The notes beneath the pieces were generated by a model. The model was not told where the DNA came from, did not search any database, and was given only the letters and a program-made list of their open reading frames with translations. Both the position numbers and the translations under genes were made by a program. From Streptomyces ruber (GTDB lineage: Bacteria > Actinomycetota > Actinomycetes > Streptomycetales > Streptomycetaceae): a DNA stretch of 64,000 nucleotides. Of the stretch, positions 45,511-55,754 are shown one piece after another. The stretch covers positions 310,001 to 374,000 of the forward strand of contig NZ_BMQK01000002.1 in the NCBI RefSeq assembly GCF_014648075.1, read 5' to 3'. The first letter of the stretch is position 1. Each line of letters starts with the position of its first letter.

Positions 45511-46107
45511 CTAACGGGTGCGGGGACCCCGGCGCTGGGGCAGTGAGACGACGGACGCGTCGCCCGCCGTGGCCGGGGGCAGACCGGCGACCTGCGCGAG
45601 GAGGTCGCACCAGGAGACGAGGTGGGAGGCGGTGTCGGGGACGCCGCCCAGGCCCTCGCGCGGGGTCCACGAGGCACGGATCTCGATCTGCGAGGCGGCC
45701 GGGCGGGCGCTGAGGCCGCCGAAGTAGTGGGAGCTCGCGCGCGTGACGGTGCCGCTCGGCTCGCCGTACGGCAGGCCGCGGGACTGGAGCGCGCCGGTCA
45801 GCCAGGACCAGCAGACGTCGGGGAGCAGCGGGTCCGCGGCCATCTCCGCCTCCAGTTCCGCGCGGATCAGGGTGACCAGCCGGAAGGAGCCCTGCCAGGC
45901 CTCGTGCCCGGCCGGGTCGTGCAGCAGGATCAGACGTCCGTCGGCGAGGTCCTCCTCGTCCTCGTCGAGGACCGCGGCCTCCAGGGCGTACGCGTAAGGG
46001 GCGAGCCGCTGCGGCGGGCGCGCGGCCTCGAGCTCGATCTCCGGCCGCAGACGGGCGCCTCTCAGCGCGTCGACGGCCGCTCGGAAGGGCAGCGGCGCCG
46101 TCTCCAT
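45511..46107 (-). CDS. DUF3000 protein
   Basis: A 198-residue protein of the actinobacterial DUF3000 family, with segments [33 protein letters not shown]-like, WSWLTGAL and the tail [13 protein letters not shown]...[16 protein letters not shown]. Function unknown. Consistently placed beside hemE in streptomycetes, divergently transcribed. The ATG at 46107 has GGAG four bases upstream and AAGGAGG further out. An ATG at 46182 would add 25 residues ([11 protein letters not shown]) without a ribosome site but cannot be excluded. No membrane segment. Confidence 0.8.
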   Translation of the reverse strand: METAPLPFRAAVDALRGARLRPEIELEAARPPQRLAPYAYALEAAVLDEDEEDLADGRLILLHDPAGHEAWQGSFRLVTLIRAELEAEMAADPLLPDVCWSWLTGALQSRGLPYGEPSGTVTRASSHYFGGLSARPAASQIEIRASWTPREGLGGVPDTASHLVSWCDLLAQVAGLPPATAGDASVVSLPQRRGPRTR

Positions 46108-46383
46108 AGCTCTCCGGTCCCCCTCCTTCGGGTCGCCCATCCCGCCAGTGTCGTCCGACAGTCGTCCCTGAGCCGCAGCCATGCGGGGAAGAGTAAGGGG
46201 AACGGGGCCCCGGCGCGGGGAGAGACACCCGTACGCGAGGTCACGGTCGCATCGCGGTGGGCGAACGCGCGCCGATACGGTTCCCGCACCCGGGCGCGCC
46301 CGCACGGGCCGGTGCCCCGGGCACCGCGCACGCCGCGGGGGCCCGGGGCGAAGGGGCCCGCGCGCCGTGCGAGACTTTTCGGC

Positions 46384-47451
46384 GTGAGTGCCATCGTCAG
46401 CCCTTCGGGCCCCCAGCCGACCGCCACGTACGACTCCGCCTTCCTCAAGGCGTGCAGGCGCGAGCCCGTGCCGCACACGCCGGTGTGGTTCATGCGGCAG
46501 GCGGGGCGCTCCCTGCCGGAGTACCGCAAGGTGCGCGAGGGCATCCCGATGCTGGAGTCCTGCATGCGCCCCGAGCTGGTCACGGAGATCACGCTCCAGC
46601 CCGTGCGGCGGCACCACGTGGACGCGGCGATCTACTTCAGCGACATCGTCGTCCCGCTCAAGGCCATCGGCGTCGACCTCGACATCAGGCCCGGGGTCGG
46701 CCCGGTCGTCGAGAACCCGGTCCGCACCCGCGCCGACCTCGCCCGGCTCCGCGACCTGACCCCCGAGGACGTCCCTTACGTCACCGAGGCGATCGGGCTG
46801 CTCACCGCCGAGCTCGGCGAGACCCCGCTCATCGGTTTCGCCGGCGCCCCCTTCACCCTGGCCAGCTACCTCGTCGAGGGCGGCCCGTCCCGCAACCACG
46901 AGCACACCAAGGCGCTCATGTACGGCGACCCGCAGCTCTGGGCCGACCTGCTGGACCGTCTCGCCGAGATCACCGCCGCGTTCCTGAAGGTGCAGATCGA
47001 GGCCGGCGCCAGCGCCGTGCAGCTCTTCGACTCGTGGGTGGGCGCCCTCGCGCCCGCCGACTACCGGCGCTCCGTCCTGCCGGCGTCGAGCAAGGTCTTC
47101 GAGGCCGTGGCAGGGTACGGCGTCCCCCGCATCCACTTCGGCGTCGGCACCGGTGAACTGCTCGGCCTCATGGGCGAGGCGGGCGCGGACGTCGTCGGCG
47201 TCGACTGGCGCGTCCCCATGGACGAGGCGGCCCGCCGCGTCGGCCCGGGCAAGGCGCTCCAGGGCAACCTGGACCCGGCCGTCCTCTTCGCCGGCCGGGA
47301 AGCCGTCGAGGCCAAGACCCGCGAGGTCCTCGACGCGGCGGCGGACCTGGAGGGCCACATCTTCAACCTCGGTCACGGCGTCCTGCCCACCACGGACCCC
47401 GACGCGCTGACCCGGCTCGTCGAGCACGTCCACACGCAGACGGCGCTCTAG
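46384..47451 (+). CDS. hemE: Uroporphyrinogen decarboxylase
   Basis: A 355-residue enzyme converting uroporphyrinogen III to coproporphyrinogen III by four decarboxylations. Family signatures are [16 protein letters not shown] near the start, the active-site [11 protein letters not shown] and [17 protein letters not shown]. The C-terminal [13 protein letters not shown] is also typical. GTG start at 46384 with little leader and no clear ribosome site, so it may be leaderless or nearly so. It works with the HemY and HemQ enzymes encoded 3-5 kb downstream. Divergent from the DUF3000 gene. Confidence 0.96.
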   Translation: MSAIVSPSGPQPTATYDSAFLKACRREPVPHTPVWFMRQAGRSLPEYRKVREGIPMLESCMRPELVTEITLQPVRRHHVDAAIYFSDIVVPLKAIGVDLDIRPGVGPVVENPVRTRADLARLRDLTPEDVPYVTEAIGLLTAELGETPLIGFAGAPFTLASYLVEGGPSRNHEHTKALMYGDPQLWADLLDRLAEITAAFLKVQIEAGASAVQLFDSWVGALAPADYRRSVLPASSKVFEAVAGYGVPRIHFGVGTGELLGLMGEAGADVVGVDWRVPMDEAARRVGPGKALQGNLDPAVLFAGREAVEAKTREVLDAAADLEGHIFNLGHGVLPTTDPDALTRLVEHVHTQTAL

Positions 47452-47479
47452 TACGCCCCTGAAGCCGGCCGGGAGCCGC

Positions 47480-48298
47480 TCACCAGCCGTGCCGCGCGCG
47501 CCTGCCCCACAGCAGGCCGCGCGGCTCGGGCGGCGGCGGGGTGCCGGGGCGCAGCGGCCACGCCAGCAGCATGCCCACGAGGAACCCGGCGACATGGGCC
47601 GCGTACGCCACGCTCCCCGCGGCCGAGACGCCCTCGCCCGCCGAGTACACCGCCTGCAGCACGAACCAGAAGCCCAGCACCAGCCACGCGGGCAGCCGCA
47701 GCGGCAGGAAGATCAGAAACGGGACCAGCACCCAGACCCGGGCCCTGGGGTAGAGCACGAGATACGCGCCGAGCACCCCGGCGATCGCCCCCGAGGCGCC
47801 GATCAGCGGCTCGCCCGAGTCCGCGTTGAGCAGGGCGTAGCCGTACGTGGCCGCGTACCCGCAGACCAGGTAGAACAGCGCGAAGCGGACATGCCCCAGC
47901 CGGTCCTCGATGTTGTTGCCGAAGATCAGCAGGAAGAGCATGTTGCCCAGCAGGTGCAGCCAGCCGCCGTGCAGGAACATCGCCGACAGCACGGACAGCA
48001 CCGGCGACTTGTCGTAGCCCGGCGGTCCCACCACACAGCCGGGCCCCTGCGGGCCCACCCCCGTCCCGCCCGTGGGCACGAGCTGCGGCATCCGCGCGTG
48101 GATCAGCTCCTGCGGCACCGCGGCGTAGTGGTCGAGGAAGGCGTGCAGCCTGCACAGCTGCGCCAGCCCGCCGTCGCCCGCCACCGAACCGGCCAGGCCC
48201 GGCATGAGAAGGAAGACGACGACGTTCACGGCGATCAGCGTGTACGTCACGTAGGGCGTGCGACGCGTCGGGTTGACGTCATGGACGGGGATCACCAC
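47480..48298 (-). CDS. Rhomboid-family intramembrane serine protease
   Basis: A 272-residue membrane protein with six or seven helices. The catalytic dyad is Ser169 in GASGAIAG and His235 in AAHVAGFLVG, with Asn119 in HLLGNMLFLL stabilising the oxyanion. A soluble loop of about 50 residues (LCRLHAFLDHYAAVPQ...GYDKSPV) lies between helices 1 and 2, as in bacterial rhomboids. Tandem GTG codons at 48298/48295 are the only sensible starts; no strong ribosome site is visible. Substrate unknown. Divergent from a small hypothetical gene and convergent with hemE. Confidence 0.88.
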   Translation of the reverse strand: MVIPVHDVNPTRRTPYVTYTLIAVNVVVFLLMPGLAGSVAGDGGLAQLCRLHAFLDHYAAVPQELIHARMPQLVPTGGTGVGPQGPGCVVGPPGYDKSPVLSVLSAMFLHGGWLHLLGNMLFLLIFGNNIEDRLGHVRFALFYLVCGYAATYGYALLNADSGEPLIGASGAIAGVLGAYLVLYPRARVWVLVPFLIFLPLRLPAWLVLGFWFVLQAVYSAGEGVSAAGSVAYAAHVAGFLVGMLLAWPLRPGTPPPPEPRGLLWGRRARHGW

Positions 48299-48419
48299 AG
48301 GGGACGTGTGCCCCCGTTCCGGCTCCGGAACCGGCGCGTTGAACACGGTGGCGCGACCGTGCGTATGTCTTCGCAACGCCCGCGATGCCAGGCCCGACGG
48401 ACCACGTGAGGAACAGGCG

Positions 48420-48749
48420 ATGAACGACCGAGTCACCCCGCCGATGCACGCCCTGCCCGACGGCGAGGCCGAGATAGCCCTGGTGGTGCGGCTGCCCTGG
48501 GAGGACGTGGCGCGGCTGGGCCAGGAGGCCGGCCGGCTCGCCGCCCAGATGCAGCGCCCCGTCACCCTCGACGAGGCCGTCGGTCACCGGCTGCGGACCG
48601 CACGCCCGGCCGCCGCCCACGCCAAACCGCCGGCCGACCCGTCGATCGCGGGTCCCCTGCCCGCCACCGCCTCGGTGTCGTCCCTGCCGCCGCGCCCGCC
48701 GGCCGAGCAGGCCCGCCAGGCGATCGACCGGATCAACGGGTCGGTCTGA
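48420..48749 (+). CDS. Hypothetical 109-residue protein
   Basis: ATG at 48420 with GAGGAA seven bases upstream. The N-terminal half contains EIALVVRLPWEDVARLGQEAG, which could be a strand-helix unit, followed by a helix (RPVTLDEAVGHRLR). The C-terminal half is Pro/Ala-rich and probably disordered. I recognise no family. It is divergent from the rhomboid gene and convergent with the flavoprotein gene. Confidence 0.7.
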   Translation: MNDRVTPPMHALPDGEAEIALVVRLPWEDVARLGQEAGRLAAQMQRPVTLDEAVGHRLRTARPAAAHAKPPADPSIAGPLPATASVSSLPPRPPAEQARQAIDRINGSV

Positions 48750-48781
48750 CCGGGCGCCGTACGGCGCGGCACGCCCGGACC

Positions 48782-50173
48782 TCACGCGCCCCCGCGCCGC
48801 ACCGCGCCCACCGCCTTCCTGGCGGCCACCAGCACCGGGTCCCACACCGGGGAGAACGGGGGCGCGTACCCCAGGTCCAAGGTGGTCATCTGCTCCACGG
48901 TCATGCCCGCGGTCAGCGCCACCGCGGCGATGTCCACGCGCTTGCCCGCGCCCTCGCGGCCGACGATCTGCACCCCGAGAAGACGTCCCGTGCGGCGCTC
49001 GGCGAGCATCTTCACCGTCATGGGGGCCGCGTCCGGGTAGTAGCCGGCGCGGCTCGTGGACTCGATCGTCACCGTCTCGAACTGCAGCCCCGCCCGCCGC
49101 GCGTCCTTCTCGCGCAGCCCGGTGCGGGCGATCTCCAGTGCGCAGACCTTGCTGACCGCCGTGCCCACGACGCCCGGGAACGTGGCGTACCCGCCGCCGA
49201 TGTTGGTGCCGATGATCTGCCCGTGCTTGTTGGCGTGCGTGCCCAGCGGTATGTGCCGCTCCCGGCCGGAGACCAGGTCGAGCACCTCCACGCAGTCGCC
49301 GCCGGCCCAGACGTTCTCGTGGCCGCGCACCCGCATCGCCAGGTCGGTCAGCAGCCCCCCGGCCCCGCCCAGCGGCAGCCCCGCCCGCTCGGCGAGGGTC
49401 GTCTCGGGCTGAACGCCGATCCCGAGGACGACGACGTCCGCCGGGTACTCGGCGTCCGCCGTGGCCACCGCGCGGACGCGACCCTCGCCGTCCGTGCGGA
49501 TCTCGGTGACCTCGGCGCCGTTCACCATGGCGATGCCCATGCCCTCCATGGCGTCGTGCACCAGACGGCCCATGTCCGCATCGAGCGTCGCCATGGGTTC
49601 CGCGCCGCGGTTGACGACGGTCACCTCGTACCCGCGCGTGAGGAGCGCCTCGGCCATCTCCACGCCGATGTAGCCCGCGCCGACGACCACCGCGCGGCGG
49701 CCCTCGGTGGCGGCGAGGGTGTCCAGGAGGGCCTGCCCGTCCTCCAGGGTCTGCACCCCGTGCACCCCGCGCGCGTGGGCCCCCGGCAGCGACGGGTGGA
49801 CGGGGCGGGCACCGGTGGCGATGACGAGCTGGTCGTACGGCGTCCAGGACTCGGCCCCGGAGCCGAGGTCCCGCGCGCGGACGCGCTGCTTCTCCACGTC
49901 GATCTCCAGGACCTCGGTACGCATCCGCAGGTCGATGTCCCGGGCCCGGTGCTCCTCGGGCGTGCGGGCGATCAGCCGGTCCCGTCCGGTGACGTCGCCG
50001 CCCACCCAGTACGGGATGCCGCACGCCGAGTAGGACGAGAAGCGGCCCCGCTCGAACGCCACGATCTCCAGCTCGTCCGGTCCCCGCATCCGGCGCGCCT
50101 GCGAGGCGGCGGACATGCCCGTCGCGTCGCCGCCGATCACGACCAGTCGTTCTCTCCCAGAGTCCTTGACCAT
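48782..50173 (-). CDS. FAD-dependent pyridine nucleotide-disulfide oxidoreductase, CoA-disulfide reductase-like
   Basis: A 463-residue flavoprotein. An FAD-binding motif ([17 protein letters not shown]) is followed by a single redox cysteine, Cys51 in [14 protein letters not shown], the mark of CoA-disulfide reductases and NADH oxidases/persulfide reductases. The NAD(P)H motif is [16 protein letters not shown]. The dimerisation domain ends with [16 protein letters not shown], including the Tyr-containing segment conserved in these enzymes. It should reduce CoA disulfide or a per/polysulfide with NAD(P)H, but related NADH oxidases cannot be excluded. ATG at 50173 has almost no leader. Divergent from hemY. 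Confidence 0.85.
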   Translation of the reverse strand: MVKDSGRERLVVIGGDATGMSAASQARRMRGPDELEIVAFERGRFSSYSACGIPYWVGGDVTGRDRLIARTPEEHRARDIDLRMRTEVLEIDVEKQRVRARDLGSGAESWTPYDQLVIATGARPVHPSLPGAHARGVHGVQTLEDGQALLDTLAATEGRRAVVVGAGYIGVEMAEALLTRGYEVTVVNRGAEPMATLDADMGRLVHDAMEGMGIAMVNGAEVTEIRTDGEGRVRAVATADAEYPADVVVLGIGVQPETTLAERAGLPLGGAGGLLTDLAMRVRGHENVWAGGDCVEVLDLVSGRERHIPLGTHANKHGQIIGTNIGGGYATFPGVVGTAVSKVCALEIARTGLREKDARRAGLQFETVTIESTSRAGYYPDAAPMTVKMLAERRTGRLLGVQIVGREGAGKRVDIAAVALTAGMTVEQMTTLDLGYAPPFSPVWDPVLVAARKAVGAVRRGGA

Positions 50174-50253
50174 GCCGACCACGCTACGGGGCGGCCCACG
50201 GATCACCGTGACCGGCGTCGGCGCCTGTCAGTGGGGTCTGAGAAGGTGGGTGC

Positions 50254-51738
50254 ATGCGCGGAACAAGTGCGGAGACCGCGGGCATCGCGGACACAGGGCA
50301 GGTCATCGTCATCGGGGGCGGCATCGCGGGACTCGTCGCCGCCCACCGCCTGCTGGACCGGGGCGCACGGGTCACCGTGCTGGAGGCGTCGGACCGGCTC
50401 GGCGGGAAACTGCTGCCCGGCGAGATCGAGGGGGTCCGCGTGGACCTCGGCGCCGAGTCGCTGCTGGCCCGCCGCCCCGAGGCGGTCGGCCTCGCCCGCG
50501 CGGTCGGCCTCGGCGACCGCCTCCAGCAGCCCGCCACCGCCACGGCCTCCATCTGGACCCGCGGTGCCCTGCGCCCCATGCCCAAGGGCCACGTCATGGG
50601 CGTGCCCGGCGCCGCGTCCGCCGTCGCCGGGGTGCTGTCGGAGGAGGGCCTCGCACGCATCGAGCGGGACGCCGGCCTGCCGCGCACGGAGGTCGGCGAC
50701 GACGTGGCGGTGGGGGAGTACGTGGCGGCGCGCCTCGGCCGCGAGGTCGTCGACCGCCTGGTGGAGCCCCTCCTGGGCGGGGTGTACGCGGGCGACGCGT
50801 ACCGCATCTCGATGCGTGCGGCGGTGCCCCAGCTCTTCGAGGCGGCCCGCGCGCACACCTCGCTGACGGAGGCCGTCCGCGCGATCCAGGGACGGACGGC
50901 CGCGGCGGCGCGGACCGGTTCCGCTCCGTCCGGGCCGGTGTTCATGGGCGTCGAGGGCGGTGTCGGGACGCTGCCGCTCGCCGTCGCCGACTCCGTACGC
51001 GCGCGGGGCGGCGAGATCCTGACCGGCACGCCGGTGACGGAGCTGCGCCGCACCGGCACGGCGGAGGCGGGGCGCGCGGGCGCCTGGCGGGTGGTCGCCG
51101 GGGGCCGTGTCCTGCACGCCGACGCGGTCGTCGTGGCCGTGCCCGCACCGGCCGCCGCCGGGCTGCTGCGCGCCGAGGCCCCGGCCGCCGCGGCCGAGCT
51201 GGCCGGCGTCGAGTACGCCTCCATGGCCCTGGTCAGCCTCGTCTACCGCCGGGCCGAGGCGGAGCTGCCGGAGGGCAGCGGCTTCCTCGTGCCGCCGGTC
51301 GACGGGCGGACCATCAAGGCGTCGACGTTCGCGTCCCGCAAGTGGGGCTGGATCGCGGACGAGAACCCGGACCTGCTGGTGGTGCGCACCTCCGTCGGGC
51401 GGTACGGCGAGACGGCGGTCCTCGGTCACGACGACGAGCACCTCGTGGACGTCTCCCGGCACGACCTGCGCGAGGCCACCGGCCTGGACGCCGCCCCCGT
51501 CGCCACCCGCGTCACCCGCTGGGCCGACGGCCTGCCCCAGTACCCGGTCGGCCACCACGCGCGCGTGGCCCGCGTCCGCGAGCAGGTGGCCAAGCTGCCC
51601 GGTCTCGCCGTGTGCGGTGCCGCGTACGACGGCGTCGGCGTCCCGGCGACCATCGCGAGCGCGTACGCCGCGGTGGACGCGCTCACCGCCGACCCGGTGC
51701 CGGGGCCCGCGGACGGGAGGAGGACAATAAGGCCATGA
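50254..51738 (+). CDS. hemY: Coproporphyrinogen III oxidase / protoporphyrinogen oxidase (HemY/CgoX)
   Basis: A 494-residue FAD enzyme. The dinucleotide-binding motif [17 protein letters not shown] and the flanking [21 protein letters not shown] are typical, as is the C-terminal FAD clamp [21 protein letters not shown]. In Gram-positive bacteria this enzyme oxidises coproporphyrinogen III to coproporphyrin III, which the neighbouring HemQ step fits. Its stop overlaps the hemQ start by four bases (ATGA), so the two are coupled. Cytosolic or membrane-associated. ATG at 50254. Confidence 0.93.
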   Translation: MRGTSAETAGIADTGQVIVIGGGIAGLVAAHRLLDRGARVTVLEASDRLGGKLLPGEIEGVRVDLGAESLLARRPEAVGLARAVGLGDRLQQPATATASIWTRGALRPMPKGHVMGVPGAASAVAGVLSEEGLARIERDAGLPRTEVGDDVAVGEYVAARLGREVVDRLVEPLLGGVYAGDAYRISMRAAVPQLFEAARAHTSLTEAVRAIQGRTAAAARTGSAPSGPVFMGVEGGVGTLPLAVADSVRARGGEILTGTPVTELRRTGTAEAGRAGAWRVVAGGRVLHADAVVVAVPAPAAAGLLRAEAPAAAAELAGVEYASMALVSLVYRRAEAELPEGSGFLVPPVDGRTIKASTFASRKWGWIADENPDLLVVRTSVGRYGETAVLGHDDEHLVDVSRHDLREATGLDAAPVATRVTRWADGLPQYPVGHHARVARVREQVAKLPGLAVCGAAYDGVGVPATIASAYAAVDALTADPVPGPADGRRTIRP

Positions 51739-52466
51739 GTGACACTGCTCCCGCCGCCGAACCTGCCCGCATCCCGAACAAGGGCAAGCTGGCGAAGGAC
51801 CTCAACGAGGTCATCCGGTACACCCTGTGGTCGGTCTTCCAGCTGAAGGACGTGCTGCCCGAGGACCGCGGCGGCTACGCCGAAGAGGTCCAGGAGCTGT
51901 TCGACCAGCTCGCCGCCAAGGACGTCACCGTCCGCGGCACCTACGACGTGTCGGGCCTGCGCGCCGACGCCGACCTGATGATCTGGTGGCACGCCGAGAC
52001 GAGCGACGCGCTGCAGGAGGCGTACAACCTCTTCCGCCGTACGAGGCTCGGCCGTGCGCTCACGCCGGTGTGGTCGAACATGGCGCTGCACCGCCCCGCC
52101 GAGTTCAACCGCTCGCACATCCCGGCGTTCCTCGCCGACGAGACGCCGCGCGAGTACGTCAGCGTCTACCCCTTCGTGCGCTCCTACGAGTGGTACCTCC
52201 TCCCCGACGAGGAGCGCCGCACGATGCTCGCCGACCACGGCAAGATGGCCCGCGGCTACCCGGACGTGCGCGCCAACACGGTCGCCTCGTTCTCGCTCGG
52301 CGACTACGAGTGGATCCTCGCCTTCGAGGCCGACGAGCTGTACCGCATCGTCGACCTCATGCGTCACCTCCGTGGCTCCGAGGCCCGGCGGCACGTCCGC
52401 GAGGAGGTGCCGTTCTTCACCGGCCGCCGCAGGTCGGTCGCCGAGCTGGTGGCGGGTCTGGCCTGA
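51735..52466 (+). CDS. hemQ: Coproheme decarboxylase (HemQ/ChdC)
   Basis: A 243-residue chlorite-dismutase-fold protein completing heme b by two oxidative decarboxylations of coproheme. The catalytic tyrosine is Tyr145 in [12 protein letters not shown]. His168 in [18 protein letters not shown] is the likely heme ligand region. Other conserved parts are YTLWSVFQ and [18 protein letters not shown] overlaps the hemY stop; the coupling pairs the two enzymes that pass unstable intermediates. Presence of HemQ indicates the coproporphyrin-dependent route rather than the protoporphyrin route. Confidence 0.95.
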   Translation: MSDTAPAAEPARIPNKGKLAKDLNEVIRYTLWSVFQLKDVLPEDRGGYAEEVQELFDQLAAKDVTVRGTYDVSGLRADADLMIWWHAETSDALQEAYNLFRRTRLGRALTPVWSNMALHRPAEFNRSHIPAFLADETPREYVSVYPFVRSYEWYLLPDEERRTMLADHGKMARGYPDVRANTVASFSLGDYEWILAFEADELYRIVDLMRHLRGSEARRHVREEVPFFTGRRRSVAELVAGLA

Positions 52467-52477
52467 GGCCCTGACGG

Positions 52478-54139
52478 TCAGCGCAGCGCCCGGGCGGCCC
52501 GTTCCCCGGCGGACGGGCTGCCCGGCGCCGCCGGCCTCGGCTCCGGGCGCGGCGCGCACGACGCGCCCCGCTCCGGGACCCGACCCTCCAGCAGGTAGGC
52601 CTCCAGGTGGGCGTTGACGCACGCGTTCCGTCCGCCCGCGACCCCGTGCGTACCCGCGTTCCGCTCGGTGACCAGGACCGAGCCGGACAGCCGCCGCCGG
52701 AGCTCCAGCGCCCCCTCGTAGGGCGTCGCCGCGTCCCGTTCCCCCGCGAGGAGCAGCGTCGGCGGCAGCGCGCCGGGGCCCGTGCGGACGTCGAGCGGCC
52801 GCTGCCGGGTCGCCTTCCAGTACGCGCACGGCAGGTTCATCCACACGTTGTCCCACGTCTCGAACGGTGCCGTGCGCGCCAGCCGGGTGTTGTCCCGGTC
52901 CCAGGTGCGCCAGTCCGTGGGCCAGGGTGCGTCGTTGCACTCCACGGCCGTGTAGACCGCGTTGCCGTTCTCCTGCTCGGTGATCCCCTCGGCACTCGGC
53001 GCCGCCTGCTGCACCAGCGGCTTCGCATCGCCCTTCAGGTAGCGCGACAGCGCCAGCGCCCGCTGCGGCCAGTAGTCGTCGTAGTACCCGGCCTGGAGCA
53101 TCGCGGCCTGCAGCTGCCCCGGCCCGACCTTGCCGCCCGCGGGCTCGGCGGCGAGCCGCGCCCGTGCCCGCTCGTAACTCCTGAGCACCTCCTGCTCGGT
53201 CCTCCCCAGCCCGTACACCGCGTGGTGCCGGGCCGTCCACGCGCGGAAGTCCGCCCAGCGGCGCTCGAACGCGGCCGACTGGCGGAGGTTGTTGCGGTAC
53301 CAGATCCCCTCGGGGTCGGGGTTCACCACCGAGTCGAACACCATGCGGCGCACGTGCGAGGGGAAGAGCGTCGCGTACACCGCCCCGATGTACGTGCCGT
53401 ACGAGGCACCCATGAACGTGAGCTTCTCCTCGCCGAGCGCGGCGCGCAGTACGTCCAGGTCACGCGCGTTGTTCAGCGAGTGGTAGTGCCGCAGCCCGCT
53501 GCCGCCCCGCCGGTCGCAGCCGCGCGCGTACGCCTGGGCCCGCGCGACGCGTTCCCTCTTGTACGACTCCGAGGGGTGCGTCGGCTGCTGGGAGGGCCCC
53601 TTCTTCACCAGTTGCTGCGGGTCCCGGCAGGACAGCGGCGCCGAGCGCCCCACACCGCGCGGGGCGTAGCCGACGAGGTCGTACGCGCCCGCGAGGCGCT
53701 GCCACTCGGGCAGGTGGGCGGCGAGCGGGAAGTGCATGCCCGAGGCGCCGGGACCGCCGGGGTTGTAGACGAGGGCGCCCTGCCGCGCGACCTTGCCCGA
53801 GCCCTTGCCGGAACCCTTGCCCGTGGCCTCGACGCGGCTGACCGTCAGCTTGATCTTCGAGCCGTTCGGCCGGGCGTAGTCGAGGGGAACCGTGACGGTG
53901 CCGCACCGCACGGGCGCCGGAAGACCCTCCTCCTTCGGGCAGACGCCGAAGCGGATGCCCGCCGCCTCGGCGCGCCGGGCCGCGACGGCGGCCCCCTGCG
54001 CCTCGGCGACCGCCGTGCCGTCGATCCCCGTGAGGACCGAGACGTCCGGCCAGTGGCTCGTGTCGCTGCGCGCGGGGGCGGCGGTCAACGCTGTCAGCAG
54101 CAAGGACCCGACGGCTCCATAGACGGCGGCGGCTCTCAT
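52478..54139 (-). CDS. Secreted alpha/beta-hydrolase, tripeptidyl aminopeptidase-like (S33)
   Basis: A 553-residue exported enzyme. A signal peptide (about 1-25, ending near PARS) precedes an alpha/beta-hydrolase with NPGGPGASG (oxyanion), nucleophile Ser in FMGASYGTYIG, Asp in AGERDAATPY and His in NAGTHGVAGG. The C-terminal TAP-like extension is typical of streptomycete tripeptidyl aminopeptidases such as SlpD/SlpE or Tap. It should release short peptides from N-termini outside the cell. ATG at 54139 with GAAGGGA eight bases upstream. The C-terminal tail is Pro/Ala-rich. The gene converges on hemQ. Confidence 0.9.
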   Translation of the reverse strand: MRAAAVYGAVGSLLLTALTAAPARSDTSHWPDVSVLTGIDGTAVAEAQGAAVAARRAEAAGIRFGVCPKEEGLPAPVRCGTVTVPLDYARPNGSKIKLTVSRVEATGKGSGKGSGKVARQGALVYNPGGPGASGMHFPLAAHLPEWQRLAGAYDLVGYAPRGVGRSAPLSCRDPQQLVKKGPSQQPTHPSESYKRERVARAQAYARGCDRRGGSGLRHYHSLNNARDLDVLRAALGEEKLTFMGASYGTYIGAVYATLFPSHVRRMVFDSVVNPDPEGIWYRNNLRQSAAFERRWADFRAWTARHHAVYGLGRTEQEVLRSYERARARLAAEPAGGKVGPGQLQAAMLQAGYYDDYWPQRALALSRYLKGDAKPLVQQAAPSAEGITEQENGNAVYTAVECNDAPWPTDWRTWDRDNTRLARTAPFETWDNVWMNLPCAYWKATRQRPLDVRTGPGALPPTLLLAGERDAATPYEGALELRRRLSGSVLVTERNAGTHGVAGGRNACVNAHLEAYLLEGRVPERGASCAPRPEPRPAAPGSPSAGERAARALR

Positions 54140-54262
54140 CGCGTGATCCCTTCGGTCCTTACGGTGACGACAGAAGGGATGTTTCGATCACTGGTGGACG
54201 AAGTAAAGCAACCAGGCCGTGGGCGCGTCCCCATTGCCCCGGGCCGCCGTACGCACGGGCGC

Positions 54263-55639
54263 TCAGCGGCGGAGCAGCACCCGGCGGGCGGTGCGGGCCA
54301 GACGCGCGGTCGCCCGCCCGGAAGGCGGCGTCGGCCCCGACCGCTCCCGCCACCACGCCCGCAGCCGCCGCGCCTCGGAACCCCCGGGGACCCCGTCGCG
54401 CAGCAGTCCCTCGACGAAGTCCAGGGCGTCGCGGCGGTACCCGCCGGTCAGCGGCCGGCCCTCGGCGTAGGCGAGGAAGGCCGGCCGGTACGCCCCGCCG
54501 AGGATCTCCGGGAGCTCCGGCGCGACCTTGGCCACGACGTCCGCGCGCTTGGCGGCGAGCGCCCGTGCCTGCACGCCCAGCCGTGCCCGGTCGAACCCCT
54601 CGGGCGCGGGTGTGCCCGCGACCAGCGCGGACAGCAGCGCGGCCTGCCCGGTCCCGAGGCGCTGCCGGGCGGGGGCGGTGTCCGCCTCGGCTTCCGGTGC
54701 GCCGCCCCGCGGCCCGGGGAGCGCCCGCACGCCCGCGCCCCCGTTCCCGCCTGCGCCGGAGGCACCCCGTACCGTCTCCCGTATCGCCGCCACCTCCCGC
54801 TCCAGCTCCTCCGGCGCGGGGAAGTTGTCGTCCCGTTCCAGGAGGACGCCCGGCGGGGTCACCCGGGAGGCCAGGCCGGCGAGGATGTCGTGGACCTGCC
54901 GGGGGACGGGGTGGGCGTGGCTGTCGTGCCAGACGCCGTCCCGTTCGAAGCCGCCCGCCACATGCACGTACGCGACGGCCTCGACCGGCAGCTCGTCGAG
55001 CGCCCTCGCGGGGTCCTCGCCCTGGTTGACGTGGTTGGTGTGCAGGTTGGCCACGTCGATGAGCAGCCGCACCCCGGTCCGGTCGGCCAGCTCGTACAGG
55101 AACTGTCCCTCCGTCATCTCCTCGTCGGGCCAGGACAGGAGCGCCGCGATGTTCTCCAGGGCGAGCGGCACCGGCAGGGCGTCCTGGGCGATGCGGACGT
55201 TCTCGCACAGCACGTCCAGCGCGTCGCGGGTGCGCGGGACGGGCAGCAGGTGGCCCGCCTCCAGCGCCGGGGTCCCGGTCGGCGGGCCGCCCGCCCGGAC
55301 GAACGCGATGTGCTCCGTGACCAGCGGCGACCCCAGCGCCCCGGCCCGCTCGGCGAGCGCCCGCAGCCGCTCCGGGTCGGGACGGCGGGCGCCGCCGAGG
55401 CCGAGCGAGACGCCGTGCGGCACCACCGTGACGCCCCGTTCCCGCAGCCGGGTCAGCGACGCGGGGAGGTGCTCGGGGCACACGTTCTCCGCCACGACCT
55501 CCACCCAGTCGACGCCCGCCGTGCCCGGTGTGCTCGTGGTGTCTGTCGTGCCCGCCGTGTCCGTCATGCGCTCCACGGCGTCGGCGATCTCCGGCCGCCA
55601 GCCGATGCCCGTCCCCAGGCGCACGTGCCGCTGCTGCAT
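54263..55639 (-). CDS. DUF692 (MNIO) protein fused to a C-terminal partner-like domain
   Basis: A 458-residue protein. Residues 1-290 are a TIM-barrel DUF692 domain, the multinuclear non-heme iron-dependent oxidative enzyme family of MbnB and TglH. Candidate metal ligands are all present: His75 (VPHGVSLG), Glu109/His110 (TEHIAF), Glu162 (ALENIAAL), Asp195/Asn198/His200 (DVANLHTNH), His226 (YVHVAGG), Asp239/His241 (WHDSHAHP) and Glu269. After a Gly/Pro/Glu linker, residues about 325-430 form a separate helical domain, vaguely like DUF2063/MbnC-type partners. MNIO enzymes usually modify cysteines or other residues of peptides with a partner protein. No precursor peptide is evident nearby. ATG has GGGGAGGAA upstream. 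Function unproven. Confidence 0.82.
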   Translation of the reverse strand: MQQRHVRLGTGIGWRPEIADAVERMTDTAGTTDTTSTPGTAGVDWVEVVAENVCPEHLPASLTRLRERGVTVVPHGVSLGLGGARRPDPERLRALAERAGALGSPLVTEHIAFVRAGGPPTGTPALEAGHLLPVPRTRDALDVLCENVRIAQDALPVPLALENIAALLSWPDEEMTEGQFLYELADRTGVRLLIDVANLHTNHVNQGEDPARALDELPVEAVAYVHVAGGFERDGVWHDSHAHPVPRQVHDILAGLASRVTPPGVLLERDDNFPAPEELEREVAAIRETVRGASGAGGNGGAGVRALPGPRGGAPEAEADTAPARQRLGTGQAALLSALVAGTPAPEGFDRARLGVQARALAAKRADVVAKVAPELPEILGGAYRPAFLAYAEGRPLTGGYRRDALDFVEGLLRDGVPGGSEARRLRAWWRERSGPTPPSGRATARLARTARRVLLRR

Positions 55640-55754
55640 CGTTCCTCCCCCGGATCACCCTCGTACCGGTCGCCCGGCGTGACGGGGTGATGGCCCCGGG
55701 CACGGCCGCCCAACCCCGCGAGGCGGACCTTCAGAGCAACATTTGAGCTTCGGC

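Noticed and set aside
45511-47595. 694-residue minus-strand frame ending in the DUF3000 protein
   Set aside because: The upstream two thirds are antisense to hemE. The DUF3000 part starts at about 46107 or 46182.
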